Shown: positions 8,614 through 18,097, numbered from the stretch's first letter. The stretch is DNA of 41,604 nucleotides from Paraburkholderia madseniana (GCF_009690905.1 NZ_VOSW01000084.1:1-41604), one strand, 5' to 3'. Notes: generated by a model not told the origin, from the sequence alone. Made by a program: numbers and translations.

Positions 8614-11406
8614 ATGACTGACGCAACCCTCCTGAGTTCCAGCTATTCACATTACGCGGCGCGTGCCGCGGCGGCCCGTCCGCAAATCGTGGCGCAGGTG
8701 GTGGCGCTCGCCTCCGCACCCCTCACGCGCGAACGGATCGACGCGCGCTTTGAAGCGCTGTGTGCCGAGGCAGCCGGCGCGGGCGACGGCCCGTTGAGTG
8801 AGGATGCACTCAAACGGGCCTTGCGCCAATTGCGCACTGAGGTATTTTGCGCCGTGATGGAGCGTGACCTGGCGGGCGAGGCGGATGTCGCCGAAGTCAC
8901 CGGCGCGATGACCGATCTGGCGGAGACGACAATCCAACGCGCGCTCGCGGTCGTGTCCGCCGAGCTCGAAACGCTCTACGGCGAACCGCGCGGACCGCAG
9001 GGCGAGCGGCTCGCGCTCGGCGTGGTCGGGATGGGCAAGCTGGGCGGGCGTGAGCTGAATGTTTCGTCGGATATCGATCTGATCTTCATTTATGAAGAGG
9101 ACGGTGAGACCGCGGGCGGTCAGCGTTCGCCGATCGCGACGCAGGACTTTTTTACGCGTCTGGGTAAGCGCCTGATCGGCGCATTGGCCGAGGTGACCGC
9201 CGACGGTTACGTGTTCCGCGTCGATATGCGCTTGCGGCCGAACGGCGACTCGGGGCCGCTCGTGTGCAGCCTCGGCATGCTCGAAGAGTATTTCTACGTG
9301 CAGGGCCGCGAGTGGGAGCGCTATGCGTGGATCAAGGGCCGGCTCGTGTCCGAAGGCGCGAGCGACGCTGCGCGGCGGTTGCAGAAGCAGCTCGACGCGA
9401 TCGTCACGCCGTTCGTCTATCGGCGTTATCTCGACTTCGGTGTGATCAGCGCAATCCGTGCGCTGCATTTGCAGATTCGCCAGGAAGCACAGCGGCGTGC
9501 CTCGATGCGCCCTGACAAAGCCGACGACATCAAGCTGGGCCGCGGCGGCATCCGCGAAATCGAATTCAGCGCTCAGGTATTTCAGCTGATCCGCGGCGGC
9601 CAGGATGCCGGCTTCCGGGTGCGTCCGACGCTCGCTGTCTTGCGGCACGCGGCCACGCACGGGCTGCTCGATACCTCGGTCTGCGTGAAGCTTTCACAGG
9701 CGTACCGCTTCCTGCGCGAACTCGAGCACCGCCTGCAATACCGCAACGACGCGCAAACTCACGCGATGCCGGTCGATCCTGAGGAGCGCGTGGCGCTCGC
9801 GCAAGCAATGGGTTGCGACAACTATGCCGCGTTGATGCTCAAGCTCGACGCGCATCGCGAGTTCGTCGAGCAGCAGTTCGACCAGATTTTCGCCGACAAG
9901 GTGAGCGGCCGCGACGGCTGCGGCGCACCGGAAGACGGCGCGGCGGCGTGGGTCTGGAGCAGCGCGCTCGCCGACGACAGCGCTGAGGACGCGCTTCGCG
10001 CGCGCCTGATTGAACTGGGTGTGTCCGAGCCGGACGAGCTGCTGGCGCGCTTGCGCGCGATATGGCAGTCGTCGCGTTACGCGGGGCTCGCCGAGCGTAG
10101 CCGCCAGCGCTTCGATATCGTCGCGCAGCGTGCGCTGGAAGCCGCGCGTACCCTTGAGCCGCTCGAACGGCGCGGCGATACGTTGGCGCGTTTCTTCGAC
10201 CTGCTCGAAGCCGTGAGCCGGCGCGGCGCGTACCTCGCGCTGTTGACGGAATATCCGCAGGCGCTGCATCGGGTGCTGTCGGTGCTGGGTGGTTCGCGCT
10301 GGGCCGCCGGCTACCTGATCCGCCACCCGCAATTGCTCGACGAACTCCTCGACGACGAGGCGATGGACAGTCCGTTCGACTGGCCTGAATTCAAGCGCAC
10401 GCTGCGCTTGCGTCTGGCCGCGGCGGATGGCATCGAGCAACAGATGGACCTGCTGCGCCACGCGCACCAGGCCGAGGTGTTCCGCATCCTGCTGATCGAT
10501 CTGGCCGGCAGGCTGAGCGTCGAGCATGTGAGCGACCGCCTGTCAGAGCTTGCCGACGCCGTGCTCGACGTCACGCTCGAAGCTGTCTGGAACCAATTGG
10601 CCAAACGCCATCGCGAGGTGCCGAAGTTTGCGGTGATCGCGTACGGCAAGCTGGGCGGCAAGGAGCTCGGCTACGCATCCGACCTCGACGTCATCTTCCT
10701 CTACGACGATCCGGACGATGCTGCCGCCGACGTCTATGCCACCTACACCCGCCGCCTCATCACCTGGCTAACGACGGCGACCGGCGCTGGCACCTTGTTC
10801 GATGTCGACTTGAGGCTACGGCCAAACGGCGAGTCGGGCCTACTCGTCACCGATCTGGACGCGTTCCGCCGTTATCAACTGCGTGAAGGCGATGCCGCCA
10901 ACACGGCGTGGGTGTGGGAGCATCAGGCATTGAGCCGCGCGCGCTACTGCGCGGGCGACGCCGAAATCGGCGCGAAATTCGAGCAGATTCGCGAACAGGT
11001 GCTGACCACGCCGCGCGAGGCCGAACCGCTCGCGAAGGAAATCGTCGAGATGCGCGAGCGCGTGGAGGCGGGGCATCCGAACCATACGGCGCTGTTCGAC
11101 CTGAAGCACGATCGCGGCGGCATGGTCGATATCGAATTTACCGTGCAGTACTGGGTGCTGCTGCATGCGGCGAGCGATCCCGAACTGATCCGCAATACCG
11201 GCAATATCGCGCTGCTGCGTGAGGTGTCGCGCTTCGGCCTGATGAGCGAGGCGGAAGCGGAGACGGTCGGGGCGGCTTATCGGACCTACCGGAAGTTGCA
11301 GCACCAATTGCGGCTGGACGGGATGGAGAAGGCGCGGGTCGATCCGGCGCTGGTGGTGACCGAGCGTGAAGCGGTGCTGAGACTGTGGGAGCGGGTGTTT
11401 GGCTGA
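8614..11406 (+). CDS. glnE: Bifunctional glutamine synthetase adenylyltransferase/deadenylase
   Basis: GlnE attaches and removes AMP on glutamine synthetase in answer to PII and glutamine, controlling nitrogen assimilation. The 930-residue protein shows both nucleotidyltransferase halves: GMGKLGGREL with SSDIDL near 139-156 (adenylyl-removing domain) and YGKLGGKEL with SDLDVIFLYD near 677-697 (adenylylating domain). Both Asp-x-Asp pairs are intact. Each is followed by an R-(L)-RPNG(D/E)SG motif. A TTG immediately precedes the ATG at 8614; ATG is preferred. No strong ribosome-binding site is visible. The gene converges with recN, with only 29 bp between the two stops. Confidence 0.96.
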   Translation: MTDATLLSSSYSHYAARAAAARPQIVAQVVALASAPLTRERIDARFEALCAEAAGAGDGPLSEDALKRALRQLRTEVFCAVMERDLAGEADVAEVTGAMTDLAETTIQRALAVVSAELETLYGEPRGPQGERLALGVVGMGKLGGRELNVSSDIDLIFIYEEDGETAGGQRSPIATQDFFTRLGKRLIGALAEVTADGYVFRVDMRLRPNGDSGPLVCSLGMLEEYFYVQGREWERYAWIKGRLVSEGASDAARRLQKQLDAIVTPFVYRRYLDFGVISAIRALHLQIRQEAQRRASMRPDKADDIKLGRGGIREIEFSAQVFQLIRGGQDAGFRVRPTLAVLRHAATHGLLDTSVCVKLSQAYRFLRELEHRLQYRNDAQTHAMPVDPEERVALAQAMGCDNYAALMLKLDAHREFVEQQFDQIFADKVSGRDGCGAPEDGAAAWVWSSALADDSAEDALRARLIELGVSEPDELLARLRAIWQSSRYAGLAERSRQRFDIVAQRALEAARTLEPLERRGDTLARFFDLLEAVSRRGAYLALLTEYPQALHRVLSVLGGSRWAAGYLIRHPQLLDELLDDEAMDSPFDWPEFKRTLRLRLAAADGIEQQMDLLRHAHQAEVFRILLIDLAGRLSVEHVSDRLSELADAVLDVTLEAVWNQLAKRHREVPKFAVIAYGKLGGKELGYASDLDVIFLYDDPDDAAADVYATYTRRLITWLTTATGAGTLFDVDLRLRPNGESGLLVTDLDAFRRYQLREGDAANTAWVWEHQALSRARYCAGDAEIGAKFEQIREQVLTTPREAEPLAKEIVEMRERVEAGHPNHTALFDLKHDRGGMVDIEFTVQYWVLLHAASDPELIRNTGNIALLREVSRFGLMSEAEAETVGAAYRTYRKLQHQLRLDGMEKARVDPALVVTEREAVLRLWERVFG

Positions 11407-11435
11407 GGCTCCGCGATGATTTCCAACCCGCGTTC

Positions 11436-13106
11436 CTAGGCCGCCAGCATTTCCTTCGCGTGCTTGCGGGTGGTGGCGGTGATCTCCAGTCCGCCGAGCA
11501 TCCGCGCGACTTCTTCGACGCGGCTCGCGCGGTCGAGCGAGGTCACGCTGCTCACCGTGCCGCCTTTGCCGTTGCCCGACTTCGCCACCTGGAAATGATG
11601 GTCGCCGCGCGCGGCGACTTGCGGCAAGTGGGTGACGCACAGCACCTGCCGAGCTTGACCCAGTTGATGCAGCAAGCGCCCAACCACTTCGGCGACGCCG
11701 CCGCCGATTCCCGTATCCACTTCGTCGAAGATCAGGGTTGGTGTCGGGCTCGCGGCGCTCGCAATGACCGCCAGAGCGAGACTGATCCGCGCCAGTTCCC
11801 CGCCTGAGGCAACCTTTGCGAGCGGCCGCAGCGGCACGCCGGCATGACCGGCGACACGGAATTCGACCTGTTCGAGCCCGTGCGCGCCACCTTCTGGCAA
11901 CGGCACCAGCGCCACGTCGAAGCTGCCGCCTTTCATCGACAGTTCCTGCATGCCGGTGGTCACCGCTGCGCCCAGGGCCTTGCCGGCCTTGGCGCGCGCC
12001 TTCGACAGTTTTTTTGCTTCGGCGAGGAAGGCTTCTTTGGCTTTGGCTTCGGCCGCGTGCAGGCTGTCGAGATCGGCGGCGGCGTCGAGCGCGGCAAGTT
12101 GCGCGCGACGCGCTTCGTGTTCTTCCGGCAGCGTCTCGGGTTGCAGGCGGAATTTGCGTGCGGCCGAGTGCAGCGCGTCGAGACGCTTTTCGACCTGGGC
12201 GAGCCGGTCTGGATCCAGTTCGAGCTTCTGCGCGTAGTGGCTGAGCGAATAGGCCGCTTCCTGCAACTGGATTTCCGCCGGTTCCAGCGCCGCCAGCACG
12301 TCGTTCAGTGCCGGGTCGATCTCGGCGAGGTCGCGCACCTTCGACACGATCGAGGCGAGATGCGTGATCATCGCTTCGTCCGATTCGGACAGCGCGCCGA
12401 GCGCCCCTTGCACGCCGTCGATCAGATTGGCCGAGTGCGACAGGCGCCGGTGTTCGGCGTTGACCTCTTCCCACTCGCCTGGTTGCGGCGAAAGTTTGTC
12501 CAGCTCGGTGAGCTGCCAGGCGAGCCGCTCGCGCTCCAGTTGCAGCTCGCGATCGCGCGTTTTCGCGTGCTCGACAGCCTGAATCTTTTCGCGCCACGAC
12601 CGCCATGTACGCGTGACGGTTGCAGCGGTTTCCGTGAGGCCGGCATGGGTGTCGAACAGCTCGCGCTGCGCGTCCGGACGCATCAGCAACTGATGCGCAT
12701 GCTGCCCGTGAATATCCACCAGCATCTCGCCGACTTCGCGCAACTGCGCGAGCGTCGCCGCCGTGCCGTTGATGAACGCGCGCGAGCGGCCGTTCGCGTC
12801 CACCACGCGACGCAGCATGACGGTGCCGCCGTGATGGCCGTCGTCGGCGGTCGTGCCGAGCGCCTGCTCGTCGAGCCATTGCTCGACTTGCGCATGCGTC
12901 TCGAATTCCGCGGTGATGTCGGCACGGCTCTCGCCGGTGCGCACCACGTTCGCATCGGCGCGGGCACCGAGCGCAAGGGCCAGTGCGTCGATCAGGATCG
13001 ACTTGCCGGCGCCTGTTTCGCCTGAGAAAACGGTAAAGCCGCTGTCGAATTCGAGGTCGAGCGCGGCGACGATGACGAAGTCGCGTATCGAGAGGTGGCG
13101 AAGCAT
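11436..13106 (-). CDS. recN: DNA repair protein RecN (SMC-like ATPase)
   Basis: RecN is an SMC-like protein that acts at double-strand breaks and is normally SOS induced. The 556-residue protein begins with MLRHLSIRDF and has a Walker A GETGAGKS at 29-36. A coiled-coil central region follows (about 150-370), then the ABC signature ASGGELARISLALA near 433 and Walker B LIFDEVDTGIGG near 458-469. It follows nadK on the same strand after 96 bp. I see no clear LexA box in front of the gene, so SOS control from a local promoter is not supported by what I can read. Confidence 0.96.
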   Translation of the reverse strand: MLRHLSIRDFVIVAALDLEFDSGFTVFSGETGAGKSILIDALALALGARADANVVRTGESRADITAEFETHAQVEQWLDEQALGTTADDGHHGGTVMLRRVVDANGRSRAFINGTAATLAQLREVGEMLVDIHGQHAHQLLMRPDAQRELFDTHAGLTETAATVTRTWRSWREKIQAVEHAKTRDRELQLERERLAWQLTELDKLSPQPGEWEEVNAEHRRLSHSANLIDGVQGALGALSESDEAMITHLASIVSKVRDLAEIDPALNDVLAALEPAEIQLQEAAYSLSHYAQKLELDPDRLAQVEKRLDALHSAARKFRLQPETLPEEHEARRAQLAALDAAADLDSLHAAEAKAKEAFLAEAKKLSKARAKAGKALGAAVTTGMQELSMKGGSFDVALVPLPEGGAHGLEQVEFRVAGHAGVPLRPLAKVASGGELARISLALAVIASAASPTPTLIFDEVDTGIGGGVAEVVGRLLHQLGQARQVLCVTHLPQVAARGDHHFQVAKSGNGKGGTVSSVTSLDRASRVEEVARMLGGLEITATTRKHAKEMLAA

Positions 13107-13158
13107 GGAGGTCGTCTGGTGAGCTTGAGATTCAGGGTTCGGCAGCGGCGGCGTTCGT

Positions 13159-13190
13159 GTTCCGGCGGCCCGGCATTCCGGCTTTCCGGC
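13159..13190. repeat. Four tandem 8-bp GCCGG-type repeats between nadK and recN
   Basis: Four consecutive 8-mers of form NNYCCGGC on the plus strand (13159-13166, 13167-13174, 13175-13182, 13183-13190), with a weaker fifth after them. They fill part of the 96-bp spacer between the nadK stop and the recN start and are not in a coding frame. Confidence 0.7.
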
Positions 13191-13202
13191 GTTTCGGGCC
13201 GT

Positions 13203-14105
13203 TCAGGGCTTGGTATCTTCTTCGTGCGACGGGTATTCGTTCCAGTGCAGCTTCTTGCGCAGCGTCGCGAAATGGCTGTAGCCGACCGGATGCAGCATCG
13301 GCACCGTATGGCGCGAGCGGCGCACTTCGATCGTGTCGCCCAATTCCAGTGAAGTGAACGACTGCATGTCGAAATTGACGTTCACTTCGCGGCCCGAGAC
13401 GATCTGGATGCTCACCTTCGAGTCGTCCGGCAGCACGATTGGCCGGTTCGACAACGCATGCGGCGCAATCGGCACCAGCACGATGCCTTGTAATTGCGGA
13501 TGCAGGATCGGCCCCTGCGAGGACAGCGCGTAGGCAGTCGAACCCGTTGGCGTGGCGACGATCAGGCCGTCCGAGCGCTGGTTGTACATGAAGCGCCCGT
13601 CCACCGAGACATGCAGTTCCGCCATCCCCGAGAAACCGCTGCGGTTGACCACCACGTCGTTGAAGGCAAGTGCGTGATAGATCGGGGCGCCGTCGCGCAT
13701 GATGCGCGCTTCGAGCAGCATGCGCTCTTCGCGCTCGAAGTTGCCTGAGAGCATTTGCGGCACGATCTCGCGCATGTCGGAGATCGGAATGTCGGTAATG
13801 AAGCCGAGCCGGCCGTGGTTGATGCCGATCAGCGGCGTGCGGTAGGGCGCGAGCTGGCGCCCAATGCCTAGCATCGTGCCGTCGCCGCCTAGCACCACGG
13901 CAACGTCGGCGCGCGCGCCGATCTCGGCGGGACGCAGCGCCGGATAGTCGGTTACGCCAATTTCGGCGGCGGTGTCGGCTTCGAATACGACCTCGAAGCC
14001 GCGCCTCGCGATGCACGAGGCGAGCTCGGTCAGCGGCTCGCCGATGCCCGGCGTATTGTTGCGCCCGACGAGCGCGACGGTCTTGAACTGGCTGGTCACT
14101 TGCAT
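13203..14105 (-). CDS. nadK: NAD kinase
   Basis: NAD kinase phosphorylates NAD to NADP. The 300-residue protein has the diagnostic GGDG motif at 73-76 (VVLGGDGTMLG), a second motif FNDVVVN and the Gly-rich TPTGSTAYALSSQGP segment. Start is ATG 14105 (MQVTSQFKTVALVG); upstream in-frame sequence open to 14243 looks non-coding and overlaps the hrcA promoter region. It is divergent from hrcA and upstream of recN. The nadK-recN pairing next to hrcA/grpE is common in proteobacteria. Confidence 0.95.
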   Translation of the reverse strand: MQVTSQFKTVALVGRNNTPGIGEPLTELASCIARRGFEVVFEADTAAEIGVTDYPALRPAEIGARADVAVVLGGDGTMLGIGRQLAPYRTPLIGINHGRLGFITDIPISDMREIVPQMLSGNFEREERMLLEARIMRDGAPIYHALAFNDVVVNRSGFSGMAELHVSVDGRFMYNQRSDGLIVATPTGSTAYALSSQGPILHPQLQGIVLVPIAPHALSNRPIVLPDDSKVSIQIVSGREVNVNFDMQSFTSLELGDTIEVRRSRHTVPMLHPVGYSHFATLRKKLHWNEYPSHEEDTKP

Positions 14106-14274
14106 GCCGGCATTACACCATAGGTAGGGCCTGAAAAGAACCGCAGACAGACCCGGTAGCGAGCCTGCGCAAGCGCGCTGCCGGCGCATTGGGCGATTAT
14201 CGTTAGAATGGTGAAACCTTGATGACATGCGCCGTCCCGCCAACCGGCGGCGCGATAGTCAGGGGTTGGCGCCG

Positions 14275-14307
14275 TTAGCGCTCGCTGTAGCCGCGTCATT
14301 GAGCTAA
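14275..14307 (+). promoter_or_regulatory. Degenerate CIRCE-like inverted repeat upstream of hrcA
   Basis: TTAGCGCTC (14275-14283) and GAGCTAA (14301-14307) form an imperfect inverted repeat ending 11 nt before the hrcA ATG. The left half matches one arm of the HrcA operator CIRCE (TTAGCRCTC). The right half is shortened and the spacing is 17 rather than 9, so this may be a relic or chance. It would suit HrcA autoregulation. Confidence 0.3.
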
Positions 14308-14318
14308 AATTTTCCGTC

Positions 14319-15338
14319 ATGCTAGATCCCCGCGCACAAACCCTCCTCAAAACGCTGATCGAGCGCTACATCGCCGAAGGTCAGCCGGTCGGCTCGCGCA
14401 CGTTGTCACGCTATTCCGGCCTCGAACTGAGCCCGGCCACGATCCGCAACGTGATGTCCGATCTCGAGGACCTGGGGCTCGTAATCAGTCCACATACGTC
14501 GGCGGGCCGGATTCCGACGCCGCGCGGTTACCGGCTGTTCGTCGATACCATGCTGACGGTGGAATCCGCCGCGGACGAAGAAGCGGTGATGCGTATCGTC
14601 AAGACTACGCTGCAGGCGGGCGAGCCGCAGAAAGTCGTCGCCGCGGCGGCCAGCGTGCTGTCCAATCTGTCGCAGTTCGCCGGTGTGGTGCTCACGCCGC
14701 GCCGCAGCCACGTGTTCAAGCAGATCGAATTCATGCGCCTGTCGGACAAGCGCATCCTGCTGATCATCGTGACGCCCGAGGGCGACGTGCAGAACCGCAT
14801 TATGGCCACCCAGCGCGACTTTTCGCCTTCGCAACTGGTGGAAGCCTCCAATTACATCAATGCGCACTTCGCGGGCCTCTCGTTCGACGACGTGCGCCGC
14901 CGCCTGCGCGAAGAAATCGACGAATTGCGCGGCGACATGACCACGCTGATGCACGCCGCGGTCACGGCCAGCACGGATGAAACCGACACCGGCGAACACG
15001 TGTTGATTTCCGGCGAGCGCAACCTGCTCGAAGTCGCCGACCTTTCGTCGGACATGGCGCGCCTGCGCAAGCTGTTCGATGTGTTCGACCAAAAGACCAG
15101 TCTCCTTCAGTTGCTCGACGTGTCGAGTCACGCCGCGGGCGTGCAGATTTTCATTGGCGGTGAGTCGAATCTCGTGCCGATCGAGGAAATGAGCGTCGTC
15201 ACCGCGCCTTATGAGGTGAACGGCAAGATTGTCGGCACGCTTGGCGTGATCGGGCCGACCCGCATGGCCTACAACCGCGTGATCCCAATCGTGGACATCA
15301 CCGCGCGGTTGCTTTCGCTGACGCTTAGTCAACAGTAA
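14319..15338 (+). CDS. hrcA: Heat-inducible transcription repressor HrcA
   Basis: HrcA represses groE and sometimes dnaK operons by binding CIRCE operators, and needs GroEL to fold. The 339-residue protein starts MLDPRAQTLLKTLIERYIAEGQPVGS. This is the winged helix-turn-helix N-terminus with SRTLSRYSGLELSPATIRNVMSDLE as recognition region (about 27-50). The conserved C-terminal IGPTRMAYNRVIPIV block is present. ATG 14319 is the natural start. It is transcribed away from nadK and lies some 2.2 kb upstream of grpE, separated by hemH and hslR rather than in the classical hrcA-grpE operon. Confidence 0.96.
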   Translation: MLDPRAQTLLKTLIERYIAEGQPVGSRTLSRYSGLELSPATIRNVMSDLEDLGLVISPHTSAGRIPTPRGYRLFVDTMLTVESAADEEAVMRIVKTTLQAGEPQKVVAAAASVLSNLSQFAGVVLTPRRSHVFKQIEFMRLSDKRILLIIVTPEGDVQNRIMATQRDFSPSQLVEASNYINAHFAGLSFDDVRRRLREEIDELRGDMTTLMHAAVTASTDETDTGEHVLISGERNLLEVADLSSDMARLRKLFDVFDQKTSLLQLLDVSSHAAGVQIFIGGESNLVPIEEMSVVTAPYEVNGKIVGTLGVIGPTRMAYNRVIPIVDITARLLSLTLSQQ

Positions 15339-15457
15339 CCTGCGGTCACCGTGGCTGCCGCACACCTCATGCTGCAAATGATGCGCGACAGCGCGCGGCT
15401 TGCCAATTGGCCGAATGGCCAGGGGTCCCTGGCGGACCTCGCAATGGACCGCGCCGC

Positions 15458-15463
15458 TATAAT
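15458..15463 (+). promoter_or_regulatory. Candidate -10 box for hemH
   Basis: TATAAT lies 50 nt before the hemH ATG in the 175-bp spacer after hrcA. No good -35 hexamer is found 16-18 bp upstream, so the call rests on the -10 alone. Confidence 0.4.
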
Positions 15464-15513
15464 GAATTCCACCTGAACCGACTCTCCGCCCAAAGCGGTT
15501 ATCCCTGCTGCCT

Positions 15514-16584
15514 ATGCGCTTCGACCTCGAGCGGCCATCGCAGAACGCCACGTCACATCGTGTGGCCGTGTTGCTGATCAATCTCGGCACGCCCGACGCG
15601 CCGACACCGCGTGCGGTCCGGCGCTATCTTGCGCAGTTCCTGTCCGATCCGCGTGTGGTCGAAATTCCGGCGCTGCTCTGGCAGGTGATCCTGCGCGTGT
15701 TGATTTTGCCGTTCCGGAGCCCCGCGTCAGCAAAGAAGTACGCGGCTGTGTGGATGCCGGAAGGCTCGCCGCTGCGTGTCTTCACGGAGAAGCAGGTGGA
15801 GGGTTTGCGCCATCTGCTGCAATTGAACGATTACACGGTGCTGGTCGACTACGCGATGCGCTATGGCACGCCCGGCATTCCGGCCATGCTGAACCAGCTC
15901 AAGCTGGCGGGCGCCGAGCGCGTGCTGCTGATGCCCATGTATCCGCAATACTCGTCGTCGACCACGGCCACGGCGTTCGACGACGCTTTTTCTGCCCTCA
16001 AGCGCATGCGGAATCAGCCGGAAATCCGCACGGTGCGCCAGTACGCCGATCATCCGGCGTATATCGCCGCGCTCGCCGCTCAGGTGCACCACTACTGGCA
16101 TCAGCACGGCCGACCGGATTTCGCGGCAGGCGACAAGCTGGTGCTGAGTTTTCACGGCGTGCCCAAGCGCACGATGGATCTCGGCGATCCGTATCACGAG
16201 CAATGCCAGCAGACCGGCGCGTTGTTGACGCAGGCGCTGGGATTGACGCAGGTGGAATGCCGCGTCACGTTTCAGTCGCGCTTCGGCAAGGCTGAGTGGC
16301 TGCAGCCGTACACCGCCCCCACGCTGAAGGAATTGGGCTCGGCGGGCGTGCGGCGTGCCGACGTGTTCTGTCCGGGTTTTACCGCCGACTGCCTTGAAAC
16401 GATTGAAGAAATCGGCATGGAGGTGCGCGACGAGTTCCTGCAGGCGGGCGGCAAGGAATTCCATCGAATTCCCTGCCTGAACGCCTCGCAGCCGTGGATC
16501 GCCGCGCTCGGCGAGATCGTCGCGCAGAATCTGCAGGGCTGGCCCGTGCAAGCGGTGCCGGTGCCGCACACGACTGGGGCTTAA
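15514..16584 (+). CDS. hemH: Ferrochelatase
   Basis: Ferrochelatase inserts Fe2+ into protoporphyrin IX, the last step of protoheme synthesis. The 356-residue protein has the conserved LINLGTP start (21-27), the PMYPQYS segment (141-147), the catalytic His214 in LSFHGVPKRT and the FCPGFTADCLETIEEI segment with the conserved Glu near 295. The ATG at 15514 gives a short pre-domain tail typical of this family. hslR begins only 8 bp after the stop, so the two are likely cotranscribed. Confidence 0.96.
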   Translation: MRFDLERPSQNATSHRVAVLLINLGTPDAPTPRAVRRYLAQFLSDPRVVEIPALLWQVILRVLILPFRSPASAKKYAAVWMPEGSPLRVFTEKQVEGLRHLLQLNDYTVLVDYAMRYGTPGIPAMLNQLKLAGAERVLLMPMYPQYSSSTTATAFDDAFSALKRMRNQPEIRTVRQYADHPAYIAALAAQVHHYWHQHGRPDFAAGDKLVLSFHGVPKRTMDLGDPYHEQCQQTGALLTQALGLTQVECRVTFQSRFGKAEWLQPYTAPTLKELGSAGVRRADVFCPGFTADCLETIEEIGMEVRDEFLQAGGKEFHRIPCLNASQPWIAALGEIVAQNLQGWPVQAVPVPHTTGA

Positions 16585-16592
16585 GCAGGCTC

Positions 16593-16971
<379 letters not shown>

Positions 16972-17000
<29 letters not shown>

Positions 17001-17133
17001 ACAATTGTTCCATCGTCGCGTGCACACCGCCGTACTCGGTGGTGTGATCGTTGACGGCCCCGGACATGCAGATGGTCGTGGTGCCCGCGATCAGTACCAA
17101 TGCGACCACCGATATTGCAAAGGTCAGCTTCAC
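16972..17133 (-). CDS. Candidate 53-aa secreted or membrane small protein, unknown
   Basis: The frame runs from GTG 17133 to TAG 16974-16972. A strong ribosome-binding site (AAGGGGAG) ends 4 nt before the GTG. The N-terminus MKLTFAISVVALVLIAG is a positively charged plus hydrophobic segment, like a signal peptide or membrane anchor, followed by about 30 polar residues. The third-position base pattern suits this genome. Its 3' end overlaps the hslR 3' end convergently by 29 nt. I do not recognise the family. The good Shine-Dalgarno together with the signal-like start makes this more than a random frame, but it needs conservation data. Confidence 0.5.
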
Positions 17134-17362
17134 GGTACTCCCCTTGGGAAGATTCGAGACGGAAACAGGCGAATCAGGTGGTAATTGAAAATTATCGGTA
17201 AGGCTTACGTTAGATTAGGGTTAACGTGTCTTTTCCGACGCTTTAATGGAGCATAGGCCACTTGTTGGGCGCACTCAATCTCAATCTGATTGCGACGCAA
17301 TAATGGTTGTAACCGGGCATTTCTGCCGCACGTCCGCGGTGTGAAAAGTTCCGGGAGATGCG

Positions 17363-17388
17363 CTTGAATTGGGTCTTTCCGGCCCCAT
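17363..17388 (+). promoter_or_regulatory. Sigma-32 (RpoH) heat-shock promoter of grpE
   Basis: CTTGAA (17363-17368), a 14-bp spacer and CCCCAT (17383-17388) match the E. coli RpoH consensus exactly. Transcription would start near 17395, giving grpE a leader of about 118 nt that contains a long stem-loop. The 379-bp region between the small minus-strand gene and grpE holds this promoter, the inverted repeats and no other convincing gene. Confidence 0.85.
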
Positions 17389-17423
17389 CTGCCGTTTCGA
17401 TACGCGCTCACGCACCAAGTTGT

Positions 17424-17457
17424 CTGTCGCAATTTTGCAACGCACAAATTGCGACAG
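17424..17457 (+). repeat. 12-bp perfect inverted repeat in the grpE leader
   Basis: CTGTCGCAATTT (17424-17435) and AAATTGCGACAG (17446-17457) are exact reverse complements around a 10-nt loop, followed by CTTTT. It lies between the RpoH start site and the grpE ATG. It could be an RNA stem-loop (stability, thermosensing or weak terminator) or a DNA operator. The core ATTGCGAC also occurs upstream at 17289-17296, inside the palindrome ATTGCGACGCAAT (17289-17301). Confidence 0.75.
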
Positions 17458-17512
17458 CTTTTGACGCGTTGCCGCCACCACTAGCTTTAACCTTTTAACG
17501 ACTGTCAGCGAC

Positions 17513-18097
17513 ATGGAAAACACGCAAGAGAACCCGACGAGCCAGAATCCCACGCCCGCCGACGAAACCGCGCGCCAGGCCGCCGAGGCTGCAGCATCCC
17601 AGCAGGACACCGCTGCAAACGCTGCGCCTGAAGCGCCGGCAACTGGCGTGGAAGCCGCATTGGCCGAAGCAGAGGCGAAGCTTGCCGAGATGCAGGAAAG
17701 CTTCCTGCGGGCGAAGGCGGAGACTGAGAATGTGCGCCGCCGCGCCCAGGAAGATGTCGCCAAGGCCCACAAGTTCGCGATCGAAAGCTTCGCTGAGCAT
17801 TTGCTGCCGGTGGTCGACAGCCTTGAAGCGGCGGTTGCCCACTCGTCCGACGACCTGCAAAAGGTCCGTGAAGGTGTCGAACTCACGCTGCGCCAGCTCT
17901 CCGGCGCGCTGGAGAAGGGCCGCGTCGTTGCCCTGAACCCGGTTGGCGAGAAGTTCGACCCGCACCGCCACCAGGCTATTTCGATGGTGCCGGCCGACCA
18001 GGAACCGAACACCGTCGTTGCTGTGCTGCAAAAAGGCTTCGTGATCGCCGACCGCGTGCTGCGTCCGGCCCTCGTGACTGTCGCGGCGCCGAAGTAA
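17513..18097 (+). CDS. grpE: Nucleotide exchange factor GrpE
   Basis: GrpE releases ADP from DnaK and restarts its chaperone cycle. The 194-residue protein has an Ala/Glu/Gln-rich disordered N-terminus (about 1-45) and a long helix with coiled-coil character (about 45-100) containing LRAKAETENVRRRAQEDVAKAHKFA. The conserved beta domain with FDPHRHQAISMVP and VLQKGFVIADRVLRPALVTVA closes the protein. Start ATG 17513 is the only sensible choice. An RpoH promoter lies 125 nt upstream. dnaK follows after a 460-bp interval that holds a small unknown gene. Confidence 0.96.
   Translation: MENTQENPTSQNPTPADETARQAAEAAASQQDTAANAAPEAPATGVEAALAEAEAKLAEMQESFLRAKAETENVRRRAQEDVAKAHKFAIESFAEHLLPVVDSLEAAVAHSSDDLQKVREGVELTLRQLSGALEKGRVVALNPVGEKFDPHRHQAISMVPADQEPNTVVAVLQKGFVIADRVLRPALVTVAAPK

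Noticed and set aside
14211..14250. Heat-shock promoter for hrcA at CTTGAT
   Set aside because: The -35 has one mismatch and the -10 (CCCGCC) is poor at an unsuitable spacing.
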